From: PWXP01 sp040772845 | Lineage (GTDB): Bacteria; Planctomycetota; Planctomycetia; Pirellulales; Thermoguttaceae | DNA: 64,000 bases | NCBI GenBank assembly: GCA_040772845.1 | Contig: JAXGXG010000001.1 | Span: forward strand, 6,510,001 to 6,574,000 | Reading direction: 5' to 3' | Translations under genes and position numbers: made by a program | Part shown: positions 26,640-34,985 of the stretch, one piece after another | Position numbering within the stretch: position 1 is the first letter of the stretch | Layout of the letters: each line of letters opens with the position of its first letter | Notes under the pieces: generated by a model | Told to the model about the DNA's origin: nothing | The model's database searches: none | The model's input: only the letters and a program-made list of their open reading frames with translations

Positions 26640-27149
26640 TCAGTGAAGCACAAAGGGGCGGCCGGCAGTCTCGTATTCGAACGAACGCCGCCACCGGGTA
26701 CTGAAACGGCCCGCCAGATACGTGCACAGTGACATGATGGCAAGCACCGAAGCACACCATGCCCGGGCCGCATAACGTACTTCTCCTAAGCCAAGCGGCA
26801 TCGACTTGTCGGCTGGGGTTGCGATGACCATCGCCGTGGCGACCGCGTATATCGCAGAAACACCTGCAAAAACCAACATGACGACCCATACGGTCGACCA
26901 ATCGGGCGCACTGACCATCCAGAACACATATATCGCCTGAAGCACGGCCACCAGGACCACAACCCGTGCCCAACCGGATGCTGTTTCCATGTTCATTTCC
27001 AGGTTGTAGGCCACCGGTGCTATACTGAAGAGGATAGCGGCGAACAGGACACTGGCGAGCCATTTGATCGAGGTAATCCGTCCCCGGTCGGGTGCGTAGG
27101 TATTCTTGGGTAGAAGCCGCTGGACGGGGCGGTGTTTGGGTGAGGGCAT
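26640..27149 (-). CDS. Small four-helix membrane protein, unknown
   Basis: 169 residues with a basic cytoplasmic start and four hydrophobic segments: about 28-46 (IKWLASVLFAAILFSIAPVA), 61-79, 85-107 (WVVMLVFAGVSAIYAVATAM) and 128-146. The tail is charged and polar. The layout resembles small Yip1/YIP-like or MARVEL-like four-helix proteins, but I do not recognise a family. The codon pattern and hydrophobic periodicity make a real gene likely. It is transcribed away from hydC; no function can be inferred from context. Confidence 0.6.
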   Translation of the reverse strand: MPSPKHRPVQRLLPKNTYAPDRGRITSIKWLASVLFAAILFSIAPVAYNLEMNMETASGWARVVVLVAVLQAIYVFWMVSAPDWSTVWVVMLVFAGVSAIYAVATAMVIATPADKSMPLGLGEVRYAARAWCASVLAIMSLCTYLAGRFSTRWRRSFEYETAGRPFVLH

Positions 27150-27677
27150 GGTGGAGTTCCGCGGGGGGCGAGGGGCCCAAAACGCCGGTAACCATGAACG
27201 CCTTGGCGTCGATTCCTTGCGTGATAGTCTTATTCAGTATGGCCGGCAATGTTGGATGGGTCAACCCATTCCGGAAGAACCTCCACCCCTTGGCTCGTTT
27301 GCCGGACTCCTTGGGCCCCGAGACGGCGTATTTGGGCAGGCTGGACTTCAGGCTGTCAAAGCCGGGACCGGAACAATGTGCAACCTGCCGATGTGCAGCG
27401 ACGATGCGCGGCGAGTGTATAGGGGAAAGACAAAATCGTTCGTCTATTGCCAAGCGGCCTTGAACTTGTGCGGTGACGCGGTATGCTTAAGGCTCTGGGT
27501 GAGGGAATCGCGTGGGCGGAATTCCCCGCGATCCTATTCTTGTCTTCCGGTATTTGGGTGTGGTAACCCCAGAAACTGGAGTGGGGTAGCTTATTGCTCG
27601 CCACCGATGCGATGGTTGTGGTCCTGCGAACGTGGCGCGCGCGGCCCAGAAGGATTCATCGTACGAAGGGTATTTTC
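27150..27677. promoter_or_regulatory. 528-nt divergent region upstream of the hydrogenase operon
   Basis: No gene is supported. The interval must hold the hyd promoter. I see an imperfect hairpin near 27507-27535 (GGAATCGCG against CCGCGATCC, with bulges) but no recognisable regulator box or riboswitch. Confidence 0.4.
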
Positions 27678-28211
27678 ATGAGTTCTACACCTTGCACGGC
27701 GTGCCAGGAACGGTCCGAACAGGAGCTTCTTGCCCAGTTTGACGACGTGCTACAGCAGTACGCAGCCCAGCCTGGGGCACTTATCCCCGTTCTCCAGATT
27801 GCCCAACGTATGTTCGGCTATCTGCCTGAGGCGGCACTGAAAAAGGTCGCAAGCGTCCTGAACAAGCCCTATAGTGAAGTGGCTGGAGTGGTGGGGTTCT
27901 ATTCCTACTTCTCCACCGTGCCGCGAGGAAAGCACCTGATCCAGGTGTGTCTCGGAACCGCGTGTTACGTACGGGGGGGCAAAGAGGTGTTGGCTGCCCT
28001 GAAGGAGGCGTTGCAGATCGAGGTTGGGGAAACCACGCCTGACCGACTCTTTTCGCTTGATGTCGGCCGCTGTTTCGGCGCTTGCGGACTGGCGCCGGTG
28101 ATTATGATCGACGACGACGTCCATCAACGGGTTCGGCCGGCCCGGATTGCGCGAATTCTCAATGAGTATCGCAACAAGGAAGCAGATGCCCCGACCGGAG
28201 GCGAGGAATAG
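27678..28211 (+). CDS. hydC: NuoE-like [2Fe-2S] subunit of bifurcating [FeFe] hydrogenase (HydC)
   Basis: Thioredoxin-like [2Fe-2S] electron carrier of the cytosolic hydrogenase complex. 177 residues: N-terminal helical bundle (about 15-65), then the cluster-binding fold with Cys91, Cys96, Cys132 and Cys136 in the pattern CLGTAC and CFGAC, typical of NuoE/HydC. Start ATG 27678 with GAAGGG 7 nt upstream; a further in-frame start at 27594 lacks a site and adds basic residues. It is followed without a gap by hydB. There are no other nuo genes around, and HydA follows, so the HydABC role is preferred over complex I. Confidence 0.9.
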   Translation: MSSTPCTACQERSEQELLAQFDDVLQQYAAQPGALIPVLQIAQRMFGYLPEAALKKVASVLNKPYSEVAGVVGFYSYFSTVPRGKHLIQVCLGTACYVRGGKEVLAALKEALQIEVGETTPDRLFSLDVGRCFGACGLAPVIMIDDDVHQRVRPARIARILNEYRNKEADAPTGGEE

Positions 28212-31200
28212 ATGGATAGCAGAAAACGAATCGCGAATGTCGAGGCGCTAGGCCGACTCCGCGAAACGCTTCAGGCAGAGCAGTCAAACCTGGCGGCCGA
28301 TGGGCACAGGAAGATTCGCCTTTGTATGGGGGCAAGTTGCATCGCCTCCGGGGCCGAACGCCTGCGAGATGCCCTGGAGCAGGAACTGGTGGCCCGCGGA
28401 CTTGCCCGGCAGGTCGAGATTGTGGAGACCGGCTGCATGGGTCCGTGTTCAGGCGGCCCGGTGCTTGTGATTGACGACGTCTTCTACGAACACGTACAGC
28501 CGGAAGACGCTGAAGAACTCGTGGCGGAGCATCTGATCAAGGGCAGCCGGGTGGACCGGCTCACCCACCGGCGGCCAGACGGCCGAAGCGTTCCCCATGC
28601 CGCCGATATCGATTTCTTCAAACGGCAGACAAAAATCGTTCTGCGCAACTGCGGCCAGATCGATCCTCGCCGGATTGAAGACTATATCGCCCGCGACGGA
28701 TATCAGGCCCTGGCCAAGGTCCTTTCGGATGGCGGATCGGAGCACGCGCTCGCCGAGTTGAAGACTTCCGGGCTTCGGGGACGCGGTGGCGCAGGGTTCC
28801 CCACATGGCGCAAGTGGAAGTTCACACGCGAAGCCGCCGGCGAACGGAAATACGTTGTGTGTAATGCGGACGAGGGCGATCCCGGCGCATTCATGGACCG
28901 GAGCGTTCTGGAAGGCGATCCGCACAGTATTATCGAAGGCATGGCCATTGCCGCCCGCACAATCGGCGCCTCGCAGGGATACGTCTATGTTCGCGCCGAG
29001 TATCCGTTGGCCGTCGAACGGCTTTCGCATGCTCTGGCTCAAGCCAAGGAATATGGCCTGCTCGGCAAGGATATTCTGGGAACCGGATTCGACTTTGAAC
29101 TGGAAATCCGCATGGGATCCGGCGCGTTCGTTTGCGGCGAAGAAACCGCCCTGTTGCGGTCCATCGAAGGGAATCGCGGCGAGCCGTGTCCGCGGCCTCC
29201 CTTCCCTGCACAATGCGGCCTGTGGGGGAAGCCGACGCTGCTGAACAATGTCGAGACGTATGCGAACATTGCGCCGATCCTTCTGAACGGTGGTGCGTGG
29301 TATGCGGCGTTTGGCGCCGAGGGGAGCCATGGAACGAAGGTGTTCGCCCTGGCCGGGGCCATTAAGAACTCCGGGTTGGTGGAGGTGCCTATCGGCATGC
29401 CGCTGGGCGACCTGATCTATGACATCGGCGGCGGGATTCCGGACGAGAAACAGTTCAAGGCCGCCCAGATCGGCGGGCCGTCCGGCGGGTGTATCCCGCC
29501 ACAGCATCTGAACGTGCCGCTCGACTACGAGTCGCTTTCGGAACTGGGCGCGATCATGGGGTCCGGCGGGCTGATCGTCATGAACGAAGATACGTGCATG
29601 GTCGACGTGGCCCGCTACTTCATGGAGTTCGTCCAGGAAGAATCGTGCGGCAAATGCGTCCCCTGTCGCGTAGGAACGAAACGCATGTTGGAAATTCTCG
29701 AACGCATCTGTTCGGGACACGGCGAAGAAGCGGACGTCGAACGGCTGATCGAGCTGGGCGAGATCATCAAGGACACCTCGCTCTGCGGACTCGGGCAAAC
29801 GGCTTCGAACCCGGTGCTTTCGACCATTCGCCATTTCGGCAACGAGTATATCGAACACATCCGCGACCGGCGATGCCGAGCCGGCGTGTGCCCGTCGCTG
29901 GTCAATGCGCCGTGTTCCAGTGCCTGTCCGGCGAACGTGGACATTCCCGGTTACATCTCCCTGGTGGCCGAACGCCGTTATGCCGAGGCCCTCCGGCTTC
30001 ACCGTGAACGCAACCCGCTCGCCGCCGTCTGTTCAAGAGTCTGCTTCCATACATGCGAGGAGAAATGCCGGCGTGCAACGATCGACGCCCCGGTTTCCAT
30101 TCGCGGTATCAAGCGGTTCATGGCCGACCAGGAAGTAACGTTCCAGGTGCCGACGGTGCGCGAAAACGAGAGGAACGCGAAGCGTTCGGTGGCGGTTGTC
30201 GGGGCGGGGCCCGCAGGCCTTTCCTGCGCCTATTTCCTCGCCCGGCTCGGATACCGGCCCAAGGTGTACGAGGCGGAGCCGCGGCCCGGGGGCATGCTGG
30301 TGCAGGCGATCCCCGCCTACCGGCTGCCTCGCGAAATTGTGGCGCGCGAGGTGCGCATGATCGAACAGCTTGGCGTCGAGATTCACACCGACATGCGACT
30401 TGGCGTCGATTTCACGCTCCGCTCGCTTCGCGCCGAAGGCTGTGAAGCTGTGTTTCTCGGCGTGGGCGCCCCGCACGGCGTCAGCCTGGGGATTACCGGC
30501 GACACCGCCGGCGGAATTACCGATGCCCTGTCGTTCCTCCGAACGTACAACTTGCGGGGATCGGTGCCGGTCGGACGGCAGGTTGTGGTGATCGGCGGCG
30601 GCAATTCGGCCGTGGACGCGGCGCGTACCGCGCTCAGGTTGGGAGCCGATCGCGTCACGGTGATCTACCGTCGCAGCCGCGAGGTCATGCCGGCCTATCG
30701 CGAAGAGATCGACGAAGCCATTGCCGAAGGCGTCGAACTGCGGCTCCTCACCGCGCCGGTCGAGATTGTCAGCGAGAACAAGGCGGTGGTCGGCGTCCGA
30801 TGCGTGCCGATGCAGCTAGGCGCATTCGACCGTTCGGGCCGCCGCCGGCCGGAACGCGTCGGCGAGGCGTTCGTCATTCCGGCAGACCATGTTCTGGCCG
30901 CGATCGGGCAGTCGCTTGATCTGAAGAGCCTCTCTGACGGCATTCAGCTCACACGACGCAATAACGTCTTCATCAATATCGATCAGACGACCGGCCAGAC
31001 GTCGGAGAAATGGATCTTCGCAGGCGGGGATGCCGTGACGGGACCGTCTTCCGTTGTGGAAGCTGTAGCCGCCGGCGAACGCGCGGCGCGCGGCATCGAC
31101 ATGTATTTGACCGGCGCCGATCACGCCTTCTGGCGCGAGACGCTGCCGGTTGATACGTTCTTCGACCCCGAAGCCGAACCGGTCGAAACCCCGCGCGAGA

Positions 31201-31352
31201 AGCTCCGGCTCATTCCGGTCGAACGACGTCGTCATAACTTCGATGAAGTCGAACAGCCGTGGCAAGAAGCTACTGCAATTCGTCAAGCCAAACGCTGCCT
31301 CCGCTGCGACTACGGCCGCCGTGAGTGCACGGAAACCTATGAGGTGAGTTAG
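28212..31352 (+). CDS. hydB: HydB (NuoF-like) flavin subunit fused to a GltD/NfnB-like FAD/NAD(P) module
   Basis: 1046 residues. N-terminal thioredoxin-like [2Fe-2S] domain (Cys38, 43, 75, 79). NuoF core with the FMN/NADH site RGRGGAGFPTWRKWKF near 190-205, an SLBB region (about 380-450) and a [4Fe-4S] site (Cys479, 482, 485, 525). This part alone is a standard HydB, the proposed bifurcating FMN subunit. Fused after residue 555 is a GltD-type module: Cys-rich ferredoxin-like domain (Cys607, 611, 615, 619), FAD motif VVGAGPAGL (662-670), second nucleotide motif VIGGGNSAVDAA (about 793-804), and SEKWIFAGGDAVTGPSS. The extra module could supply a second flavin and NAD(P)(H) site. The start follows the hydC stop directly. 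Confidence 0.92.
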   Translation: MDSRKRIANVEALGRLRETLQAEQSNLAADGHRKIRLCMGASCIASGAERLRDALEQELVARGLARQVEIVETGCMGPCSGGPVLVIDDVFYEHVQPEDAEELVAEHLIKGSRVDRLTHRRPDGRSVPHAADIDFFKRQTKIVLRNCGQIDPRRIEDYIARDGYQALAKVLSDGGSEHALAELKTSGLRGRGGAGFPTWRKWKFTREAAGERKYVVCNADEGDPGAFMDRSVLEGDPHSIIEGMAIAARTIGASQGYVYVRAEYPLAVERLSHALAQAKEYGLLGKDILGTGFDFELEIRMGSGAFVCGEETALLRSIEGNRGEPCPRPPFPAQCGLWGKPTLLNNVETYANIAPILLNGGAWYAAFGAEGSHGTKVFALAGAIKNSGLVEVPIGMPLGDLIYDIGGGIPDEKQFKAAQIGGPSGGCIPPQHLNVPLDYESLSELGAIMGSGGLIVMNEDTCMVDVARYFMEFVQEESCGKCVPCRVGTKRMLEILERICSGHGEEADVERLIELGEIIKDTSLCGLGQTASNPVLSTIRHFGNEYIEHIRDRRCRAGVCPSLVNAPCSSACPANVDIPGYISLVAERRYAEALRLHRERNPLAAVCSRVCFHTCEEKCRRATIDAPVSIRGIKRFMADQEVTFQVPTVRENERNAKRSVAVVGAGPAGLSCAYFLARLGYRPKVYEAEPRPGGMLVQAIPAYRLPREIVAREVRMIEQLGVEIHTDMRLGVDFTLRSLRAEGCEAVFLGVGAPHGVSLGITGDTAGGITDALSFLRTYNLRGSVPVGRQVVVIGGGNSAVDAARTALRLGADRVTVIYRRSREVMPAYREEIDEAIAEGVELRLLTAPVEIVSENKAVVGVRCVPMQLGAFDRSGRRRPERVGEAFVIPADHVLAAIGQSLDLKSLSDGIQLTRRNNVFINIDQTTGQTSEKWIFAGGDAVTGPSSVVEAVAAGERAARGIDMYLTGADHAFWRETLPVDTFFDPEAEPVETPREKLRLIPVERRRHNFDEVEQPWQEATAIRQAKRCLRCDYGRRECTETYEVS

Positions 31353-31356
31353 CCCG

Positions 31357-33129
31357 ATGCCCAACGTTACCATCAACAACGTCTCCGTCGATGTCCCCGA
31401 AGGGACGAGCGTGCTCGATGCCGCTCGGCAGGCAGGGATTCGTATTCCGACATTGTGTTACGTCGAGGGATTGCAGGCGATAGGCGCTTGCCGCGTATGC
31501 GTGGTCGAGGTGGAAGGGGCCCGGAACCTGGCCGCAAGCTGCTCCATGCCGGTACACGACGGGATGAAGGTGCTGACCAATACTCGCCGCGTTCGCGAAG
31601 CCCGCCGTGCCGTCGTCGAATTGCTCCTTTCCGAGCACAATGGCGAATGCCAGACGTGCGACCGTAATGAAGATTGTGAACTGAGCGCCCTGGCTGCTGA
31701 GTTGGGAATTCGCGACGTGCCCTACCAGGGGGAACGCACCAAGAAACACGTCGATCTTTCCACGCCCGCTCTGATGCGCGACACGGGCAAGTGTATCAAG
31801 TGCCGGCGTTGCGTTGCCGTTTGCGCCGAAACGCAAGGGGTTGGCGCCCTGTTTCCCCAGGGGCGCGGCTTCGATACGGTGATCGGGCCCGCCTTCAGCC
31901 TGGATCTGGAGGGCGTCGCCTGTGTGCAATGCGGTCAATGTGCCGTGGTATGCCCGGTTGGCGCCATTACCGAACGCGATCAGATTGACGAAGTCTGGAT
32001 GGCTATCGACGCGAAGGAAAAGCATTGCATTGTGCAGACTGCGCCTGCCATCCGCGCTGCGCTCGGCGAATGTTTCGGCTATCCGCCCGGGACGCGCGTG
32101 ACCGGCAAGATGGTCGCTGCGCTGCGTCGCCTGGGTTTCAATGCCGTGTTCGACACGAACTTCGCCGCCGACCTGACCATCATGGAAGAGGGGAACGAGC
32201 TGCTGAGCCGGTTGCGGCGGAAGCTGGAAGGCGGCGAGGACGTTCCGCTGCCCATGTTTACAAGCTGTTCGCCCGGCTGGATCAAGTATATCGAATACCA
32301 TCATCCGGAACTGCTGCCGAATGTCTCAACGTGCAAGTCGCCTCAGCAGATGTTCGGCGCCGTGGCCAAGACGTATTATGCCGAGAAACTCGGCCGGCGG
32401 CCCGAAGACATGTTTGTCGTGTCCGTCATGCCCTGCACGGCGAAGAAGTTCGAGGCCCAGCGCCCCGAGATGGACGCAAGCGGCGTGCGCGACGTCGATG
32501 TCGTGCTCACAACCCGCGAGTTGGGCCGCATGATCCGTGCGGCCGGTATCGAGTTCGACCGGTTACCCGATGAGGAGATGGACGCTCCGCTCGGCCTGTC
32601 AACGGGTGCGGCCGATATCTTCGCCAATACGGGCGGCGTCATGGAAGCTGCCCTGCGCACTGCGTATGAGGTAGTGACCGGACGGCCGCTGCCTGCCGAA
32701 GGGCTCCGCGTGCGCGACATCGAAGGGCTTGAAGGCGTCAAGGAGGCCTCGCTCACCGTCGAGAATCCGACGGATGCCTGGACGTTCCTCGACGGCGTTA
32801 CCTTGCGAGTGGCCGTGGCGCACGGACTGGCCAATGCCGAGCGGGTGATTGGCCGGGTTCTTTCCGGCGAGGCGGAATACCACTTCATTGAAGTGATGGC
32901 CTGCCCCGGTGGTTGCATTGGCGGCGGCGGTCAACCGCGTTTCACTACGAACGAGATCCGCAGCAAGCGTATGGCGGCCATCTTCCTGGAAGACGAAGAG
33001 AAACAGCTCCGGAAATCGCACGACAACCCCGACGTGCAGCGACTCTACGAAGAATTCCTCGGTCAGCCGCTTGGCGAACGTTCGCACCACCTGCTGCACA
33101 CGCACTACACCGAGAGAAGCAAAGTGTGA
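31357..33129 (+). CDS. hydA: [FeFe] hydrogenase catalytic subunit HydA
   Basis: Reversible H2 formation at the H-cluster. 590 residues, M3-type layout: plant-type [2Fe-2S] (Cys34, 45, 48, 62), a His94/Cys98/Cys101/Cys107 [4Fe-4S], two ferredoxin clusters (Cys146-149-152-156 and Cys189-192-195-199), then the H domain. The L1 motif reads TSCSPGW (302-308), L2 MPCTAKKFE (358-366), L3 ACPGGCIGGGG (515-525), with Cys516 and Cys520. L1 has Ser where TSCCPGW is usual. The extra C-terminal [2Fe-2S] domain of Thermotoga HydA is absent. It lies 4 nt after hydB with GAGGTGA upstream. Maturases HydEFG are not in the window. Confidence 0.94.
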   Translation: MPNVTINNVSVDVPEGTSVLDAARQAGIRIPTLCYVEGLQAIGACRVCVVEVEGARNLAASCSMPVHDGMKVLTNTRRVREARRAVVELLLSEHNGECQTCDRNEDCELSALAAELGIRDVPYQGERTKKHVDLSTPALMRDTGKCIKCRRCVAVCAETQGVGALFPQGRGFDTVIGPAFSLDLEGVACVQCGQCAVVCPVGAITERDQIDEVWMAIDAKEKHCIVQTAPAIRAALGECFGYPPGTRVTGKMVAALRRLGFNAVFDTNFAADLTIMEEGNELLSRLRRKLEGGEDVPLPMFTSCSPGWIKYIEYHHPELLPNVSTCKSPQQMFGAVAKTYYAEKLGRRPEDMFVVSVMPCTAKKFEAQRPEMDASGVRDVDVVLTTRELGRMIRAAGIEFDRLPDEEMDAPLGLSTGAADIFANTGGVMEAALRTAYEVVTGRPLPAEGLRVRDIEGLEGVKEASLTVENPTDAWTFLDGVTLRVAVAHGLANAERVIGRVLSGEAEYHFIEVMACPGGCIGGGGQPRFTTNEIRSKRMAAIFLEDEEKQLRKSHDNPDVQRLYEEFLGQPLGERSHHLLHTHYTERSKV

Positions 33130-33647
33130 CCGGCCTGCCGGTGCTCGGGGCGCCTCTGGTTTGTGGTTTGGCCTTCAGGGAACGTCCGGCTTGGACACGG
33201 ATTGCGTACGACTCTCGGAGTCGCGAAGCTTTCAGTGCCATCTACACACACGCTACGACCGGAGGGCTTGCGCCCTTCCGCTTCTGCTTGACCGCGAATC
33301 GTCGTACGACCCGCTGAGTGGTGAGCCTTCTCGACTCGGTGGGCGTTGATGTTTTCCACCCGGGCAGCCTGGGCATGTTGCTTTGACGCCACGTCCAGAT
33401 ACACCGCCAGCCAGGATTCACGTCTGGCGAGGTGTCGTAAAGTCTTTTCCGGCAAAGGCTTGCGATTTCCGCCTGCAAACCCGCCGTCGGTTGGCACGTC
33501 GCGTGCTCTTCCTCTGTGCCGAGTGACCAAAGATGTCCCGCCAGAGAACGCCGTTCGGCGACCGGTGGGTCCAATCGTGAACCTTCCTACGATAGTCCGG
33601 TCGGTGGTGAGCAGGCCGACCGGCACCCCGGACTCACCCGCTGAAGG

Positions 33648-33686
33648 AGCCCCGGTCCCGCCAGACCGGGGCTTCTTTCCTTTCTT
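33648..33686 (+). terminator. Rho-independent-type terminator downstream of hydCBA
   Basis: Perfect 10-bp GC-rich stem AGCCCCGGTC / GACCGGGGCT (33648-33657, 33664-33673) with a 6-nt loop CCGCCA, followed by the T-rich TCTTTCCTTTCTTG. It lies 518 nt past the hydA stop, leaving either a long 3' UTR or the end of an unrecognised transcript. Confidence 0.8.
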
Positions 33687-33804
33687 GCCAATCCCTGTCA
33701 TGATAGGGACAATCCGCTCGCGGTTCGGCTTGAGGCGGGGCTGCGAACGGTGGTGATGGTTCTTGCCACTTGGACTGAAGTCCCGAAGGGGCGGTCCTAA
33801 GTCA

Positions 33805-33855
33805 GCCCAGGGTGGAGTGACGCGAGCTTTGGGCGAGCGTCGCGCAACCCTGGGG
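33805..33855. repeat. REP-like long palindrome
   Basis: Outer arms CCCAGGGT (33806-33813) and ACCCTGGG (33847-33854), inner arms GACGC (33819-33823) and GCGTC (33837-33841), form a two-tier hairpin. Short CCCGAAGGG palindromes flank it at 33782 and 33880. The pattern looks like a dispersed extragenic repeat. Confidence 0.7.
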
Positions 33856-34040
33856 CATGAGAGGCAGAACAGCGGAATCCCGAAGGGATGGCCCTGACAC
33901 ATAGGGCTCTTCCGGTTTTAGCTGCAAACCACGGCAGAGTAGCAGGCACGCTCCGTCGTGCCATCCGCCATATCGGGTAGACTCTGTCGTCCGGCTGGTT
34001 TGCACCTAGCAACGGAACGTCCAACTGTAGGCCATATTCG

Positions 34041-34973
34041 ATGGGTCTTCGCATGATTGCCGACTATCTCCGACCAACACGAACCAGCGCGACGATTGTG
34101 ACGGCAATCCTTGCGCTCTTCGCTGCAAGCTGGTTTGCCAAGGCCAGCCTGCCACAGCCAAACCGGATTCCGGAGTTGCCGGCCGGTTGTGTGCCGGCCC
34201 GAATCGTCTCGATGGCTCCGAGCATTACGGAGACGCTTTTTGCCCTGGGCTTGGGCCACCGTGTGGTAGGCGTGACGCGGTTCTGCGACTTCCCTGCCGA
34301 GGTAGCTGGGCTACCGCGTGTGGGCGGACATTTCGACCCGAACCTGGAGGCGATTCTGCGTTTGCAGCCCGATCTGGTTGTGCTGATGACCGAGCAGGGC
34401 GATCTCGCAAACTCCCTCAACAAGCTGGGCGTTCGCACCTTGGCCGTCAGCGACGATAGCGTAGAGCAGGTTCTCAACACCATCACTACCCTCGGTGAAC
34501 ACTGTGACGCCACCAGGCAGGCGATGGCCCTTGTAGACAGCCTGCGAAGTCGAATGCAGGCGATTGAGAATCGCACCAGCGGCCGTCCGCGGCCCAGCGT
34601 GTTGATCGTGCTAGACCGCTCGCTCGACGCGGGTGCGATTGAAGATGCGTATGTCGTCGGGCGGGACGACTACTTCGAGAGCTTGATCACGATGGCAGGC
34701 GCGCAGAACGCTTACCGGGGGCCTGACATGCCTTATCCCGTCGTCTCGATCGAAGGGATCATTCGCATGGCGCCCGACGTGATCATCGACCTTGCGGCCG
34801 GCTGGGCAGATGCCCGGAGCGAAGAGGTCCTTGACGACTGGCGGCGTTTTCCGCAGATCAGTGCAGTTCGCCGTAACCGCGTCTACGCCCTCACCGCAGA
34901 CCACGCCCCAGTTCCCGGCCCCCGCTTCATCCTCCTCCTGGAGGCCCTAGCCGAACGGATTCACGCGGAGTAG
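34041..34973 (+). CDS. BtuF-like periplasmic binding protein (helical-backbone metal receptor family)
   Basis: 310 residues. An N-terminal hydrophobic segment (about 18-34) acts as signal or anchor. The body has the family layout: RIVSMAPSITETLFALGLGHRVVGVTRF (N-lobe; positions about 54-81), DLVVLMTEQGD, a long backbone helix, and C-lobe DAYVVGRDDYFESLI, PDVIIDL and the terminal VYALTADHAPVPGPR. Such proteins bind cobalamin, haem or siderophores for BtuCD-type importers. No permease or ATPase gene lies nearby. The start is ATG 34041; ATG 34053 is equally possible because neither has a strong ribosome site. Cobalamin as ligand is inference. Confidence 0.82.
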   Translation: MGLRMIADYLRPTRTSATIVTAILALFAASWFAKASLPQPNRIPELPAGCVPARIVSMAPSITETLFALGLGHRVVGVTRFCDFPAEVAGLPRVGGHFDPNLEAILRLQPDLVVLMTEQGDLANSLNKLGVRTLAVSDDSVEQVLNTITTLGEHCDATRQAMALVDSLRSRMQAIENRTSGRPRPSVLIVLDRSLDAGAIEDAYVVGRDDYFESLITMAGAQNAYRGPDMPYPVVSIEGIIRMAPDVIIDLAAGWADARSEEVLDDWRRFPQISAVRRNRVYALTADHAPVPGPRFILLLEALAERIHAE

Positions 34974-34985
34974 GCGTGTTTCAAG

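Larger units (their letters stand above)
33130..34040. other. 911-nt intergenic region, no supported gene
   Basis: Open frames here (for example minus-strand 33105-33902) have no recognisable homology and run through hairpins. The interval holds a strong terminator at 33648 and REP-like palindromes near 33805. The segment 33180-33640 shows nothing I can identify on either strand. Confidence 0.6.

Noticed and set aside
28212..31352. Complex I (nuoEFG) interpretation of the hyd genes
   Set aside because: The third gene has all three H-cluster motifs and no membrane nuo genes follow.
33105..33902. Minus-strand 265-codon frame after hydA
   Set aside because: It overlaps the hydA 3' end, reads through the terminator stem and the REP-like hairpin, and is rich in low-information Arg/Pro/Gly sequence.
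33755..34040. Possible cobalamin riboswitch upstream of the BtuF-like gene (GCCACT near 33768)
   Set aside because: The match is only the B12-box core; the other conserved cobalamin-aptamer segments are not seen around it.
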